Of a DNA stretch of 64,000 nucleotides, positions 41,708 through 51,424 are shown one piece after another. A program made the position numbers and the translations under genes. The notes under the pieces are model-generated. The model did not search any database and was not told the origin of the DNA. It was given only the letters and a program-made list of their open reading frames with translations. The stretch is from Haloplanus natans DSM 17983 (GTDB taxonomy: Archaea > Halobacteriota > Halobacteria > Halobacteriales > Haloferacaceae), in NCBI RefSeq assembly GCF_000427685.1, contig NZ_KE386573.1, positions 1,906,938-1,970,937 of the forward strand, written 5' to 3'. Position 1 is the first letter of the stretch. Each line of letters starts with the position of its first letter.

Positions 41708-42892
41708 TCAGTGGTCCGCGCCGCCCGGCAGCCGCTCCGGTTCGCCGGATCGGAGGATGTACTCGATGGCGATGCCGTTGAGCGGCGAGTCCGCCGCCTC
41801 GGCGTGTGCCCGAGCCAGGTCGAAGTAGTCCATCGTGATCGAGACGACGTTCTCGTAGGCCGCCGCGTCGTCCGCGGCGAGGACGTACTCGGCGGTGACG
41901 GGGGTGAGTTGCCCCTCGGCCACGTCGTCGTGGTAGTCGTCCACGTCGTCCAGCCAGATCTGGGCGCCGATGATGGCGAGGATGATCGACGCGCCGAACG
42001 CGTCGGGGATGTCGAAGCCGACACCGCGGTAGGCGTCGAGCATTCCCTTGTAGATGACGCCCACGCGGTCGTACTGCGTCTTGAGGTACGGGAGGCCGCG
42101 TTCCTGTTCGCCGAAGGGTGCATCGTCGGGGACGGGTGCGGACTTGTACTCGTCCTCGATGCCCGCTTTCGCCGTGTCGCCGTTATCGGCGTGTGATTCC
42201 GCGAGCAACTCGCGGAACCGGTCGTCCCGATCCTGGTGGGCCTCGGAAATCTCGACGGCCTCGTCGTAGGCGTCGCGAACCGTGTCGGGCGCTCGGTCGA
42301 AGGCGTCCTCGACGACACCCTGGAGATACGACTGGGCGCATTCGGCGACGGTGCGCCGGTCCGGATCGGGGTCGCCGACGAGTGTCACCTCGAAATCCTC
42401 GAACTCGTCGTCGTTGATCGCGTCGCGCATGTCGCCGTCGAGCAGCGCTTGCACGATTATCGCCGTCGTCTTCTCGGCCATCTCGACGTACTCGCGGGCC
42501 TCGCGGTTGGCCGGCGTGGAGGGATCGCCGCGGCCGAGGGCGACCAGCCGACCCGCCTCGTCGGTAATCGGATCGTACCCGCCCGTCGCCCGCGCGAGCG
42601 CCCGGCGGTAGAGATAGCCGAGCGTCAGTTCCGCGGGGAGCGTGAGCTTCGTCTCGTACTCGAACGTGGCGTCGTCGACGCCGAGTTCGGCTTCGAGTTC
42701 GGCCTCGATGTCGCCGTACACCTCGCCCAGGATGCGGTCGAGCGTGTCGTCGACAGCGGACTTGATCCGGAGCGCCCGGTAGTCCAGGCGGCCGGTCTCG
42801 GCGTAGTAGCCAAGGATCGCCCGCTGCGCAGTGGGGAGGCGGTCGAACGCGGCGAGGCGGTCGGCGGCGGCCCGCGGCAGTGACCGGGTCAC
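41708..42892 (-). CDS. conserved haloarchaeal protein (394 aa)
   Basis: A largely helical, acidic 394-residue protein. No known domain is recognised with confidence. The C-terminal third has IILAIIGAQIWLDDVDDYHD, where an acidic DDxDD patch follows a hydrophobic helix, reminiscent of the aspartate-rich site of isoprenoid synthases, but the second such motif is lacking, so this may be coincidence. ATG 42892 (MTRSLPRAAADRLAAFDRL). No operon partner is evident; the 155-base gap to the plus-strand AstE-like gene contains divergent promoters. Confidence 0.6.
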   Translation of the reverse strand: MTRSLPRAAADRLAAFDRLPTAQRAILGYYAETGRLDYRALRIKSAVDDTLDRILGEVYGDIEAELEAELGVDDATFEYETKLTLPAELTLGYLYRRALARATGGYDPITDEAGRLVALGRGDPSTPANREAREYVEMAEKTTAIIVQALLDGDMRDAINDDEFEDFEVTLVGDPDPDRRTVAECAQSYLQGVVEDAFDRAPDTVRDAYDEAVEISEAHQDRDDRFRELLAESHADNGDTAKAGIEDEYKSAPVPDDAPFGEQERGLPYLKTQYDRVGVIYKGMLDAYRGVGFDIPDAFGASIILAIIGAQIWLDDVDDYHDDVAEGQLTPVTAEYVLAADDAAAYENVVSITMDYFDLARAHAEAADSPLNGIAIEYILRSGEPERLPGGADH

Positions 42893-43047
42893 CGGTGTCG
42901 ACGGCCATCCGCGGCCGTCGCTCTCACCTCCGGGCGAGGATCTCGGGGTCGCATTGGGGGGAGGTGCCCGGCGACGGCTATCAACCTTGCCATCGTCCCC
43001 AACGCCGATGAGTTAGACTTTCGGTCGTGGACCACCCACTCCGTTCC

Positions 43048-43860
43048 ATGCAGGTCCATACGGTCGGTGAGGGGACCCCCGAGGTAGCGGTCGTCGGCGC
43101 GGTCCACGGGGACGAACCCTGTGGCGCGCGCGCTATCGAGCGCTTTCTCGCGTCCGATCCCGAAGTCGACCGCCCCGCGAAGCTGATTATCGCCAACGAA
43201 CGCGCCCTCGAACGGGGCGTCCGGTACATCGAGACGGATCTGAACCGGGCGCTCCCCGGCGACCCCGAGAGCGACCTGTACGAGGAACGGCTCGCACACG
43301 ACCTGGCGACCGAAGTCGAGGGCTGTCTCTCGCTCGGTATCCACTCGACCGTCTCCTACGACGAGGCCTTCGCCAACGTGGCGTATCTGAACGAGCGCAA
43401 ACGCGAGATTGCGGCCCACCTCCCCGTCACCGGCATCGTCGATTTCACCGCCGTCTCCGACGGCCGGTCGGTCGAACTCCCCGGTTTCGTCGACATCGAG
43501 GCCGGCTATCAGGGGAGCGAAGCGGCCGTCGACAACGCCTACGACTGTATCGTCGCGTTCCTGCAGACGACGGGCGTCCTTCCCGGCGACCCCCCGGCAC
43601 AGGACCCCGGCTTCTACGAGGTGAGCGAGGCGCTATACAAGGAACCCGGACGGGAGTACGAGTTCCGCGGCGAGAACTTCGAACGCGTCGACGCCGGGGA
43701 GGTCTTCGCCACCGTCGACGGCGAGCCACTGACCGCGGACGAGGCGTTCTGGCCCGTCCTCATGTCCAGCCACGGCCACGACGTGTTGCTCGGCTACCGC
43801 TCGACCTACCACGGTCCCTTCTCGTCGGTGCCGGCGGCGAGCGTCGACGCCGACGACTAG
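43048..43860 (+). CDS. AstE/AspA-type zinc deacylase
   Basis: A 270-residue member of the succinylglutamate desuccinylase/aspartoacylase family. The zinc motif GAVHGDEPCG (His and Glu ligands) is near residue 18, ETDLNRALPG follows, and the third ligand His is in SLGIHSTVS. It would hydrolyse an acyl-amino acid; the substrate is unknown. GTG 43027 would add seven residues. ATG 43048 fits the family's short N terminus. It converges with the kptA gene; their stop codons share the palindrome CTAG (43857-43860). Confidence 0.88.
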   Translation: MQVHTVGEGTPEVAVVGAVHGDEPCGARAIERFLASDPEVDRPAKLIIANERALERGVRYIETDLNRALPGDPESDLYEERLAHDLATEVEGCLSLGIHSTVSYDEAFANVAYLNERKREIAAHLPVTGIVDFTAVSDGRSVELPGFVDIEAGYQGSEAAVDNAYDCIVAFLQTTGVLPGDPPAQDPGFYEVSEALYKEPGREYEFRGENFERVDAGEVFATVDGEPLTADEAFWPVLMSSHGHDVLLGYRSTYHGPFSSVPAASVDADD

Positions 43861-44527
43861 TCCTCGACGAGCCGTAGATACGTCGAGGGCACCCGATCGA
43901 CCGTGTACGTCTCCTGCCCACGCTTCGTGAGTCGGTACGCCTCCGAGAGCGACGCCGCGTCGACGGCAAACACCACGGGGTCGTCCCCGTCGGTGTGGCG
44001 CCGTCCGACCGCCTCGGCGTCGGCGACGGACGCCGACAGATGCACCTGCTGGCGCCCCATCGGTTTCAGCCCCGCACGCTCGATGGCGTCGGCGTTCCCG
44101 GGTGCGGTGCCGTGGTACAGTTCGTCGGGCACCGGTGCGTCGGTTGGTTCGAGGGTCACGTCGACTGATGGTGTTTATTCGAACTGGTTACCGGTAGATC
44201 GCTGGACCCTCTTGGCGACCCACCGGTACTGACTTACAACTATGAGTGGCCGTAGGCGGCGCGGACGCGAGCGTCACTCCCGTCGCCCTCGTCCGCCCAC
44301 GGATACCGACCGGTCGCCACGGCGACGAAGTCGGTCCACGGAGTCCATCCCGACTCGTCGAGCGAGAGGCCGGCGTCCCCGGGGAAATGCCGAAGCGCAC
44401 CGCTCAGGAATTTCGAGAGGCGGGTTCGGCGTTCGGCCGTCAGGACGGCGTCGTCGACGGCGCCACAGTCGGGACAGGCACCGGCGACGACGCCGTGATC
44501 CGGACAGCGACGAACGGGATGAGTCAC
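43857..44527 (-). pseudogene. kptA: RNA 2'-phosphotransferase KptA/Tpt1, split by a MITE
   Basis: KptA transfers an RNA 2'-phosphate to NAD+. The N-terminal lobe (GTG 44527 to TAG 44240, 95 aa) has a zinc ribbon (CPDH...CPDC), [15 protein letters not shown] with the catalytic Arg-His, and RVRAAYGHS. Copy D of the MITE follows, and the C-terminal lobe continues in frame with VDVTLEPTDAPVPDELYHGT, PMGRQQVHLSASVAD to TAG 43857. Removing the element and one TCA restores a normal ORF. A GTG at 44159 could start the C lobe alone, so a two-piece enzyme is conceivable but unlikely. Confidence 0.88.
44166..44245 (+). mobile_element. MITE-like palindromic element, copy D (core 44169-44242), in kptA
   Basis: A 74-bp insertion flanked by TGA (44166-44168, 44243-44245; TCA on the coding strand). 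Left end TGGTGTTTATTCGAACTGGTT matches the right arm of copy C; the right end, opposite strand TAGTTGTAAGTCAGTACCGG, matches the left arm of copy C with about eight bases missing. It brings an in-frame TAG into kptA. The clean before/after comparison in a conserved gene proves this repeat family is mobile. Confidence 0.88.
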
Positions 44528-44558
44528 GGGCCGAGGGAGGCGGCCCGGTCGGAAGAAC

Positions 44559-45428
44559 CTACAGGAAGCCTTCGATGTGGTCGGCGACTTCCTCGGGCGT
44601 GTCACCGACGGGGACGCCCGCGTTGTTGAGCGCCTCGATCTTGCTTTCGGCCGTGCCCGTACCGCTCCCGGAGACGATGGCGCCGGCGTGGCCCATGCGC
44701 TTGCCCGGCGGGGCGGTCCGGCCGGCGATGAAGCCGGCGACGGGCGTGTCCATCTCGGTGGCGATGAAGTCCGCCGCGTCCTCCTCGTCCTCGCCGCCGA
44801 TTTCGCCGCACATGGCGACCGCTTCGGTCTCCGGATCGGCTTCGAAGAGTTCGAGAGCGTCGATGAAGGAGGTGCCGATGATGGGGTCGCCGCCGATGCC
44901 GATGGCGGTCGTCTGCCCGATACCACGCTGGGTCAGGTTGTCGACCACCTGGTAGGTGAGCGTGCCCGACCGGGAGACGAGGCCCACGTTACCCGACGAG
45001 AAGATGTTGCCCGGCAGGATGCCGAGTTTCGCCTCGCCGGGCGTGATGACGCCGGGGCAGTTCGGTCCGACGAGATACGTGTCCGTCTCCCGGAGCCGCC
45101 GGTTCACCGTCGTCATGTCCTGGGTCGGGATGCCCTCGGTGATGGCGACGACGAGGTCGAGCGACGTATCGAGCGCCTCGAAGAGGGCGTCGGCGGCGAA
45201 CGCGGGCGGCACGAAGACGACGGAGGCGTCCGCGTCCTCGCGGCGGACCGCCTCGTGGACCGTATCGTAGACGGGGACGCCGTGGACCTCCTGACCCCCT
45301 TTGCCCGGCACCGCGCCGGCGACGACGTTCGTCCCGTACTCGATCATCTGTTCGGCGTGGAAGTTGCCCTCGCCGCCGGTGATGCCCTGGACGACGACGC
45401 GGGTATCCTCGTCGACGAGTACGCTCAT
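44559..45428 (-). CDS. sucD: succinate-CoA ligase (ADP-forming), alpha subunit
   Basis: A 289-residue TCA-cycle enzyme subunit. The N-terminal CoA-binding Rossmann motif ([18 protein letters not shown]) and the phosphorylated active-site His near [19 protein letters not shown] are present. It forms a heterodimer with SucC, making ATP from succinyl-CoA. ATG 45428 overlaps the sucC stop (ATGA). Length is normal. Confidence 0.95.
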   Translation of the reverse strand: MSVLVDEDTRVVVQGITGGEGNFHAEQMIEYGTNVVAGAVPGKGGQEVHGVPVYDTVHEAVRREDADASVVFVPPAFAADALFEALDTSLDLVVAITEGIPTQDMTTVNRRLRETDTYLVGPNCPGVITPGEAKLGILPGNIFSSGNVGLVSRSGTLTYQVVDNLTQRGIGQTTAIGIGGDPIIGTSFIDALELFEADPETEAVAMCGEIGGEDEEDAADFIATEMDTPVAGFIAGRTAPPGKRMGHAGAIVSGSGTGTAESKIEALNNAGVPVGDTPEEVADHIEGFL

Positions 45429-46570
45429 TGGTTCACCTCCTCGGCGTTCGCGACCGCACGTTGCACCGCGTCCTCCAGGGTCCCTTCGACCTGCACCAGT
45501 TCCGTGTTCAGGATCTCCATGCCCTCCGCGGCGTTCGTGCCGGCGAGGCGGACGACGACGGGTTTCGGTATCTCGTCGAACTGCGAGAGCGCGTCGTTGA
45601 TGCCGCGAGCCACCTCGTCGCCGCGAGTGATGCCGCCGAAGATGTTGAACACCACGGAGTCGACGTTGGGATCGGAAAACACCATATCGAGGGCGTTGGC
45701 GACTCGTTCGGCCTTGGCGCCGCCGCCGATGTCGAGGAAGTTCGCGGGGTCGCCGCCGTAGTAGTCCACCAAGTCGAGTGTCGTCATCACGAGGCCCGCA
45801 CCGTTGCCGATGATGCCGACGTTGCCCGAGAGGCGGACGTAATCGAAGCCGTACTCGCCGGCCTTGCGCTCGAGGTCGTCGGTGTAGGACTCCTCTTCCA
45901 TCTCGGCGAGGTTCGGATGGCGAAAGAGCGCGTCGTCGTCGACGTTCATGACGGCGTCGGCGGCGACCACGTCGCCCCCGTCGGTCACCATCAGCGGGTT
46001 GATCTCCGCCTCGCTGGCGTCGTTGGCTTCCCAGAGATCGTACAGCGTTTCGACGACACTCGCCACCGCGCGGGAGACGTCCCGCGGGACGCCGGCCTCG
46101 GACACCGCCTTTCGCGCCTGGAAGGAGTGGAGGCCGTACGCGGGATCGACACGCTCGCGGGCGATGGCGTCGGGGTTCGTCTCCGCCACCTCCTCGATGT
46201 CGACGCCGCCTTCCGAGGAGACCATGACGACGGGTTCGCCCTCGCCGCGGTCGAGGGTCACGCCCAGATAGAGTTCGTCCGTGAAGTCGACCGCCGCCTC
46301 GACGAGAACGCGGTCGACGTGGTAACCCTTGAGATCCATCCCGATGATGGTCTCGGCGGCCTCGCGGAGTTCGTCTTCGTCGCTCGCGATTTCGATACCG
46401 CCGGCCTTGCCGCGGCCGCCGACGTGGACCTGTGCCTTGACCGCGAGGGGGTAGCCCAGATCGCGGCCGGCGTCGACCGCCTCGTCGACGCTCGTCGCAA
46501 GCCGGGAGTCGGGAGTTGGAATCCCGGCGTCGGCGAAGACACCCTTCGCCTGATACTCGTGAAGTCTCAT
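45425..46570 (-). CDS. sucC: succinate-CoA ligase (ADP-forming), beta subunit
   Basis: A 381-residue subunit with an N-terminal ATP-grasp domain ([38 protein letters not shown]) and a C-terminal flavodoxin-like ligase domain ([36 protein letters not shown]). It binds ADP/ATP and succinate and pairs with SucD. ATG 46570 is the start of the conserved family N terminus; a longer open frame upstream is antisense to the next gene and not real. Confidence 0.95.
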   Translation of the reverse strand: MRLHEYQAKGVFADAGIPTPDSRLATSVDEAVDAGRDLGYPLAVKAQVHVGGRGKAGGIEIASDEDELREAAETIIGMDLKGYHVDRVLVEAAVDFTDELYLGVTLDRGEGEPVVMVSSEGGVDIEEVAETNPDAIARERVDPAYGLHSFQARKAVSEAGVPRDVSRAVASVVETLYDLWEANDASEAEINPLMVTDGGDVVAADAVMNVDDDALFRHPNLAEMEEESYTDDLERKAGEYGFDYVRLSGNVGIIGNGAGLVMTTLDLVDYYGGDPANFLDIGGGAKAERVANALDMVFSDPNVDSVVFNIFGGITRGDEVARGINDALSQFDEIPKPVVVRLAGTNAAEGMEILNTELVQVEGTLEDAVQRAVANAEEVNQ

Positions 46571-46672
46571 CGTCCGGGCTTCTGTCGAACGGGAGTTAGT
46601 AGTATCGGTCGGAGCGCTCGGCGCCACGAATCTCCGGGCAGCTTTATTCGCCCCCTGCTCGTACTTCCCCCT

Positions 46673-47635
46673 ATGCGCGCAGTCCGCTATCACGACTACG
46701 GCGGGAGTGGGGTACTGCAAGTCGACGACATCGACCGGCCCGACCCGGCCGACGACGAGGTGCTGATCGAGGTGGCGGCCGCGGGGGTCAACCCCGTCGA
46801 CACCTACTTGATCGCGGGGTCGTACGAGCCGTTCACGCTGCCGATGATCCCCGGCGTGGACGCCGCCGGGGAAGCGGCCGAAGTGGGGACGGCCGTCGAG
46901 GGCGTAAGCGAGGGCGACGCCGTCATCGCGACGGGACTGAGCAAGGACCACTACGGCGCCTGTGCGGAGTACGTCGCGGTGCCGGACGATCGTCTCGCGG
47001 TCCTTCCGGCGGGCGTCGACCTCGTCGAAGCGGGCGCCGCGGGCGTCGCCGCCGTGACGGCGTGGCGCGCGCTGATCGATCACGCCGGACTGGAGCCGGC
47101 GGAGACGGCGCTGATCCACGGCGGAAGCGGCGGCGTCGGCCACGCGGCCGTCCAGATCGCCGACGCGGCTGGCGCGCGGGTCGTCACCACCGCTGCCCCG
47201 CAGTACCACGACCGCCTCGAATCCTTCGGCGCCGACGCCGTCCTCGACTACGGCCGTGACGACCTCCGGGACGCCGTGACCGCGGCGAGTTCGGGTGGCC
47301 CGGACGTGATCCTCGATCACCGACTCGACGACTACCTGCAGTTCGACGCGGACGTGGCCGCCCACGACGCCCGGATCGTCGGCATCGGCGAGAACGACCC
47401 CGCGATTGGCTTCACGAACGACGGCGTCGCACGCGGGAAAGACCTCACGTATCAGTTCATGAGTATGTTCAACACGCCGCGGCTGGCCGACCCGCTCGAC
47501 GCCGTCGCGTACCTGCTCGGCGAGGGCGAACTCGAAATCGAGGTGGCCCCGACCTACGACTTAGAGGAGGTGGCCGACGCCCACGAGGACGTGATGGCCG
47601 ACAGCTTCCTCGGGAAACTCGTCGTCACACCGTAG
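46673..47635 (+). CDS. NADPH:quinone oxidoreductase-like zinc-less MDR dehydrogenase
   Basis: A 320-residue medium-chain reductase. MRAVRYHDYGGSGVLQVDDI starts the GroES-like domain; IHGGSGGVGHAAVQIA is the NADPH-binding motif (AxxGxxG type) typical of quinone oxidoreductase/zeta-crystallin. Zinc ligands are absent. It probably reduces quinones or alkenals. ATG 46673 lies about 30 bases after GCTTTATTCG. It is divergent from sucC. Confidence 0.9.
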   Translation: MRAVRYHDYGGSGVLQVDDIDRPDPADDEVLIEVAAAGVNPVDTYLIAGSYEPFTLPMIPGVDAAGEAAEVGTAVEGVSEGDAVIATGLSKDHYGACAEYVAVPDDRLAVLPAGVDLVEAGAAGVAAVTAWRALIDHAGLEPAETALIHGGSGGVGHAAVQIADAAGARVVTTAAPQYHDRLESFGADAVLDYGRDDLRDAVTAASSGGPDVILDHRLDDYLQFDADVAAHDARIVGIGENDPAIGFTNDGVARGKDLTYQFMSMFNTPRLADPLDAVAYLLGEGELEIEVAPTYDLEEVADAHEDVMADSFLGKLVVTP

Positions 47636-47699
47636 CGTCCCGGTCGAACGGCACCGCACAGCCGGTCGCACTCGTACTCGATCGGGGTCGATCGCTCCG

Positions 47700-48401
47700 C
47701 TACGCTTCGCCGTAGACGGGGACGGCGGCGCCGCTGGTCACCGTCGCGGCGTCCGAACAGAGGAACAGGACCACGTCGGCGATGTCGGCCGGATCGACCC
47801 ACGACTCGTCGGGCGTCATCATCTCGCGGTTCATCGGCGTGTCGATGACACTCGGCATGACGGCGTTCGCTCGCACCGTCCCCAGGTTCTCCTCGGCGAT
47901 GGTCTCGGTCAGCAGGCGGACGCCCGCCTTGCTCGCGCGGTAGATGCCGTCGCCCTCGCCGCCCTCCAAGGACGACCGGGCGGATACCGAGACGACCGCC
48001 CCCTCCGCCTCTCGGAGGTGGGGCAGGGCGTGTTTCGAGGCGAGAAACATCGTCTTCAGGTTCACGTCGAACAGGAAGTCGAACAGGTCGGCGTCCGTCT
48101 CGTGGATCGGGTCACCGCCACGCCACGTCCCGGCGACGTTCACCAGCGCGTCCAGTCGGCCGTGGTCGTCGATCACCGCGTCGACGACCCGTTCCACGTC
48201 GCCCTCGTCGGTGAAGTCACCCTGATAGTAGTCGATGCGTTCCGCGTCGACCTGTGCGTCCTCGTCGTCGGGGGCGACGATGTCGGTGCCACAGACCGTC
48301 GCGCCGGCGGCGTCGAACGCTTCGGCGACGGCGCTGCCGAGTGCGCCACAGGCTCCCGTCACGAGCACTACGTCACCCGAGAAGTCGAACGTCGTGTCCA
48401 T
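47700..48401 (-). CDS. short-chain dehydrogenase/reductase
   Basis: A 233-residue SDR with cofactor motif VTGACGALGSAVAEAF, the acidic GTDIVAPDD (NAD preference), DFTDEGDVERV (the DV region missing in the SDR at 4722), NVAGTWRGGD, catalytic Ser in VSVSARSS and YRASKAGVRL. The substrate is unknown. ATG 48401 is the expected start. It is convergent with the quinone oxidoreductase gene. Confidence 0.9.
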   Translation of the reverse strand: MDTTFDFSGDVVLVTGACGALGSAVAEAFDAAGATVCGTDIVAPDDEDAQVDAERIDYYQGDFTDEGDVERVVDAVIDDHGRLDALVNVAGTWRGGDPIHETDADLFDFLFDVNLKTMFLASKHALPHLREAEGAVVSVSARSSLEGGEGDGIYRASKAGVRLLTETIAEENLGTVRANAVMPSVIDTPMNREMMTPDESWVDPADIADVVLFLCSDAATVTSGAAVPVYGEA

Positions 48402-48556
48402 GCCCCCAAATCGGGCGGAAGTCGCATAAGCGTACGGCCGGTCACGGTACGGTCTGGGGCGCCGTTTCACGGCGCCGACAGCGTGCGTCGCGGTGCCGAT
48501 TCACACGGCCATAGACGGATCGTGACCCTTTTTTTCTGGCTGGAGGTAGCCGGGTC

Positions 48557-49900
48557 ATGGCCCAACAACAGCGCGAGACGTGGGCGACGCGGCTCGGGTT
48601 CATCCTCGCCGCCGTCGGGAGCGCGGTCGGTCTGGGGAACGTCTGGCAGTTCCCGTTCCAGACGGGCGCGAACGGCGGCGCGGCGTTCATCGTCGTCTAC
48701 CTCCTCGCAGTCTTCCTGATCGGCTTCCCCGCGATGCTCTCCGAGTTCGTCGTCGGCCGGCGCGCCGAGCGCAATCCGATCGACGCCTTCGCCCGCCTCG
48801 GCCGTCGGAACTGGAAGGTCGTCGGCGTCCTCGGGACGATTTCGGCGTTCTGGATCCTATCCTTTTATAGCGTCGTCGGCGGCTGGGTGATCCGGTACGT
48901 CGTCGGCAGCGCCACCGGAGCGTACTTCGGCGGCTCCGAGGCGTACTTCGGCGCCATCGCCGCCGGTCCCGAGGCGATCGGGTTCCACGCCGTCTTCATG
49001 GCGCTGACCGTCGGCGTCGTCGCCTTCGGCGTCACGGACGGTATCGAGCGATCGACCAAGCTGATGGTGCCGAGCATCGTCCTCCTTCTGGGTGGCCTCG
49101 CCGTCTGGGCGAGCACCCTCGACGGTGGCGCCGCCGGCTACGCCTACTACCTCTCGCCCGATATCGGCGCCCTCCGTGCCAACCTCGGGACGATCCTTCC
49201 CGCCGCGGTGGGGCAGGCCTTCTTCACCCTCTCGCTCGGGATGGGGGCGATGATCACCTACGCGTCCTATCTGGGCCGCGACGACTCCCTGCCGGTCGAC
49301 GGCGCGACCATTGTGGTACTCAACACGTTCGTCGGCCTGCTGGCGGGGCTGGTGGTCTTCCCCATCCTCTTCTCGCTCGGCGTGAAGCCCGGAACCGGCG
49401 GTCTCGGTGCCGCGTTCATCACCCTCGCGGGCGCGTTCGCGCAGTTGCCAGCCGGGCGCTTTCTCGGCGTCGCCTTCTTCGTCGTCCTCCTGCTCGCGGC
49501 GCTGTCGTCCGCGATCAGCCTGCTGGAGGTCGTGACGTCGTATCTGGTCGACAACACCGACCGCTCGCGGTCGACGCTCGCCGTCGCGCTGGGGGGTGGC
49601 ATCTTCCTGCTGGGCGTGCCGAGCGCGTTCGGCCTGTCGATCCTTGGATGGTACAACGCCATCGCCTACAACCTCCTGCTCCCGCTCTCGGTGCTCTCCT
49701 TGCTCCTGTTCGTCGGGTGGGTCGACGCCGACGAGGCGGTGGCCGAACTCCGACGGGGCACGGGTCTGAGCGAATCCGGCGCCGTCGCGTGGCTCTGGTT
49801 CGTCCGCACCGTCGTCCCGTTCGGCGTTCTGGTGACGCTGCTGCTCGGCCTCCAGACCCTCGCCGTCGACGCCGGACTGCTGGCCGAGGCCATCGTGTAG
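48557..49900 (+). CDS. sodium-dependent transporter of the NSS (SNF) family, copy 1
   Basis: A 447-residue neurotransmitter:sodium symporter with about eleven or twelve helices. The family opening ETWATRLGFILAAVGSAVGL and WQFPFQTGANGGAAFIVVYL match helix 1 (Na+ and substrate site), and SLGMGAMITYASY is the conserved helix 6/8 region. It probably imports amino acids or similar solutes with Na+. A close paralogue (49964) follows in the same direction after 63 bases. Sequence before ATG 48557 (GACCCTTTTTTTCTGG) is a possible promoter. Confidence 0.92.
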   Translation: MAQQQRETWATRLGFILAAVGSAVGLGNVWQFPFQTGANGGAAFIVVYLLAVFLIGFPAMLSEFVVGRRAERNPIDAFARLGRRNWKVVGVLGTISAFWILSFYSVVGGWVIRYVVGSATGAYFGGSEAYFGAIAAGPEAIGFHAVFMALTVGVVAFGVTDGIERSTKLMVPSIVLLLGGLAVWASTLDGGAAGYAYYLSPDIGALRANLGTILPAAVGQAFFTLSLGMGAMITYASYLGRDDSLPVDGATIVVLNTFVGLLAGLVVFPILFSLGVKPGTGGLGAAFITLAGAFAQLPAGRFLGVAFFVVLLLAALSSAISLLEVVTSYLVDNTDRSRSTLAVALGGGIFLLGVPSAFGLSILGWYNAIAYNLLLPLSVLSLLLFVGWVDADEAVAELRRGTGLSESGAVAWLWFVRTVVPFGVLVTLLLGLQTLAVDAGLLAEAIV

Positions 49901-49963
49901 CTTCCCCGAAAGACTGCCGGCGACTCGAAACCCACTTGAGCCGGGTTCGCCGAGTCGAAGCCG

Positions 49964-51361
49964 ATGACACGAGAGACGTGGGCGACGCGCACCGGCTTCA
50001 TCCTCGCCGCTGCCGGAAGCGCCGTTGGCCTCGGGAACATCTGGAGGTTCCCCTGGATGACCGCCGAGAACGGCGGTAGCGCCTTCCTGCTCGTCTATCT
50101 GTGTATCGTGTTGGCGGTGGGCGTCCCCGGCCTCCTCGGGGAGTTCGTCATCGGGCGGCGGGCGCGGCGGAACCCGGTCGGTGCGTTGCGAACCCTCTCC
50201 GGGTCGCGGGCGTGGGCGGCCGTCGGCGGCGTCTCAGCGATCACCGGCGTTGCGCTCCTCTCGTTTTACAGCGTCGTCGGCGGCTGGATCCTGCGATACC
50301 TGCTGGTCTCGTTGACCGGCCCCTTCACCGGCGGCGCGGCCTACCTCGCCGATCCGGGCGCGTACTTCGGGAGCGTCTCCTTCGGCGCCGGCGCCGCGGG
50401 CTATCACCTCCTCTTTCTGGCACTCACCGGCCTGATCGTCCTCGGCGGCGTGCGCCGCGGCATCGAGTTAGGGACGAAAGTGATGATGCCGGCCGTCCTC
50501 GCCTTGCTCGTCGGGATGGCCGTCTGGGTCTCCACGCGGTCGGGGGCGAGCGCCGGCTACGACTTCTTTCTCACCTTCGATCCGGCCACGATCCGCGCGG
50601 ACTTCTTCTCGATCCTCGGGCCGGCCGCCGGGCAGGCGCTCTTTACCCTCTCGGTCGGCGCCGGCACCATGATCACCTACGCCTCCTACATCGACGAGGA
50701 TCGATCGCTCCCGTTCGACGGGGCGGTCATCGCCCTGCTCAACACGGGCGTGGGCGTCCTCGCCGGCCTCGTCGTCTTCCCGCTCCTGTTCTCGCAGGGC
50801 ATCGACCCCGGCAGCGGCGGGCCGGGGGCGCTTTTCGTCGGTATCGCGGCCGCGTTCGGCGCCCTGCCCGGTGGGAGCGTCCTGGCCGTCCTGTTTTTCG
50901 GCGTCGTCGCCTTCGCCGCGCTGTCGAGTTCGATCAGCATGCTCGAAATCCCGGTCTCCATCCTCGTCGACGAGCGCGGCTGGTCGCGACGGAAGGCCGT
51001 CGGGGTGCTTCTCGCGCTCATCGCGACCACGGGGACCATAACCGCGTTCCGGCCCCCGCTGTTCGACTTCGTCGCCGGGACGCTCGTCGATCTCCTGCTC
51101 ACCGGCGGCCTCCTCGCCTTCCTGCTCTTTGCGGGCTGGGTGCTCGGCCGCGAGGCGATAGACGAGTACGCCACCGGCGCCGGGCCGGTAGCGATCCGGC
51201 TGGCGACGCCGTGGCTGTTCGCTATCGGCGTCGTCGTCCCCGTCTTCCTCACCTTCACGCTGCTGACGACGGCGGGCGTCGACGCGCGCGTCGGGTTCTG
51301 GCCGACCGTCGTCGCCGTCGCCGTCGTCCTCGCCGGGCTTCGGCGGCGGGCGACCGCCTGA
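49964..51361 (+). CDS. sodium-dependent transporter of the NSS (SNF) family, copy 2
   Basis: A 465-residue paralogue of the preceding gene: ETWATRTGFILAAAGSAVGL, WRFPWMTAENGGSAFLLVY (with the Trp-Arg-Phe-Pro of the canonical family), and SVGAGTMITYASYIDED. Copy 1 has Gln for this Arg (WQFPFQT), a difference close to the substrate pathway. The two probably have different substrates. They are 63 bases apart, so co-transcription is likely. ATG 49964. Confidence 0.92.
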   Translation: MTRETWATRTGFILAAAGSAVGLGNIWRFPWMTAENGGSAFLLVYLCIVLAVGVPGLLGEFVIGRRARRNPVGALRTLSGSRAWAAVGGVSAITGVALLSFYSVVGGWILRYLLVSLTGPFTGGAAYLADPGAYFGSVSFGAGAAGYHLLFLALTGLIVLGGVRRGIELGTKVMMPAVLALLVGMAVWVSTRSGASAGYDFFLTFDPATIRADFFSILGPAAGQALFTLSVGAGTMITYASYIDEDRSLPFDGAVIALLNTGVGVLAGLVVFPLLFSQGIDPGSGGPGALFVGIAAAFGALPGGSVLAVLFFGVVAFAALSSSISMLEIPVSILVDERGWSRRKAVGVLLALIATTGTITAFRPPLFDFVAGTLVDLLLTGGLLAFLLFAGWVLGREAIDEYATGAGPVAIRLATPWLFAIGVVVPVFLTFTLLTTAGVDARVGFWPTVVAVAVVLAGLRRRATA

Positions 51362-51424
51362 TATCGGCGGAATCCTTTTGCCGGTGCTCGAACCTTGTTA
51401 GTGGACGATGACAGGTGGTCGGCC

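Noticed and set aside
41708-42892. isoprenoid synthase identity for the 394-aa protein
   Set aside because: Only one Asp-rich patch is present. The second conserved motif and the chain-length region are not seen.
45428-47635. 735-codon plus-strand reading frame over sucC/sucD
   Set aside because: Its first 1.2 kb is antisense to sucC. Only the part from 46673, in the same frame, encodes a recognisable protein (quinone oxidoreductase).
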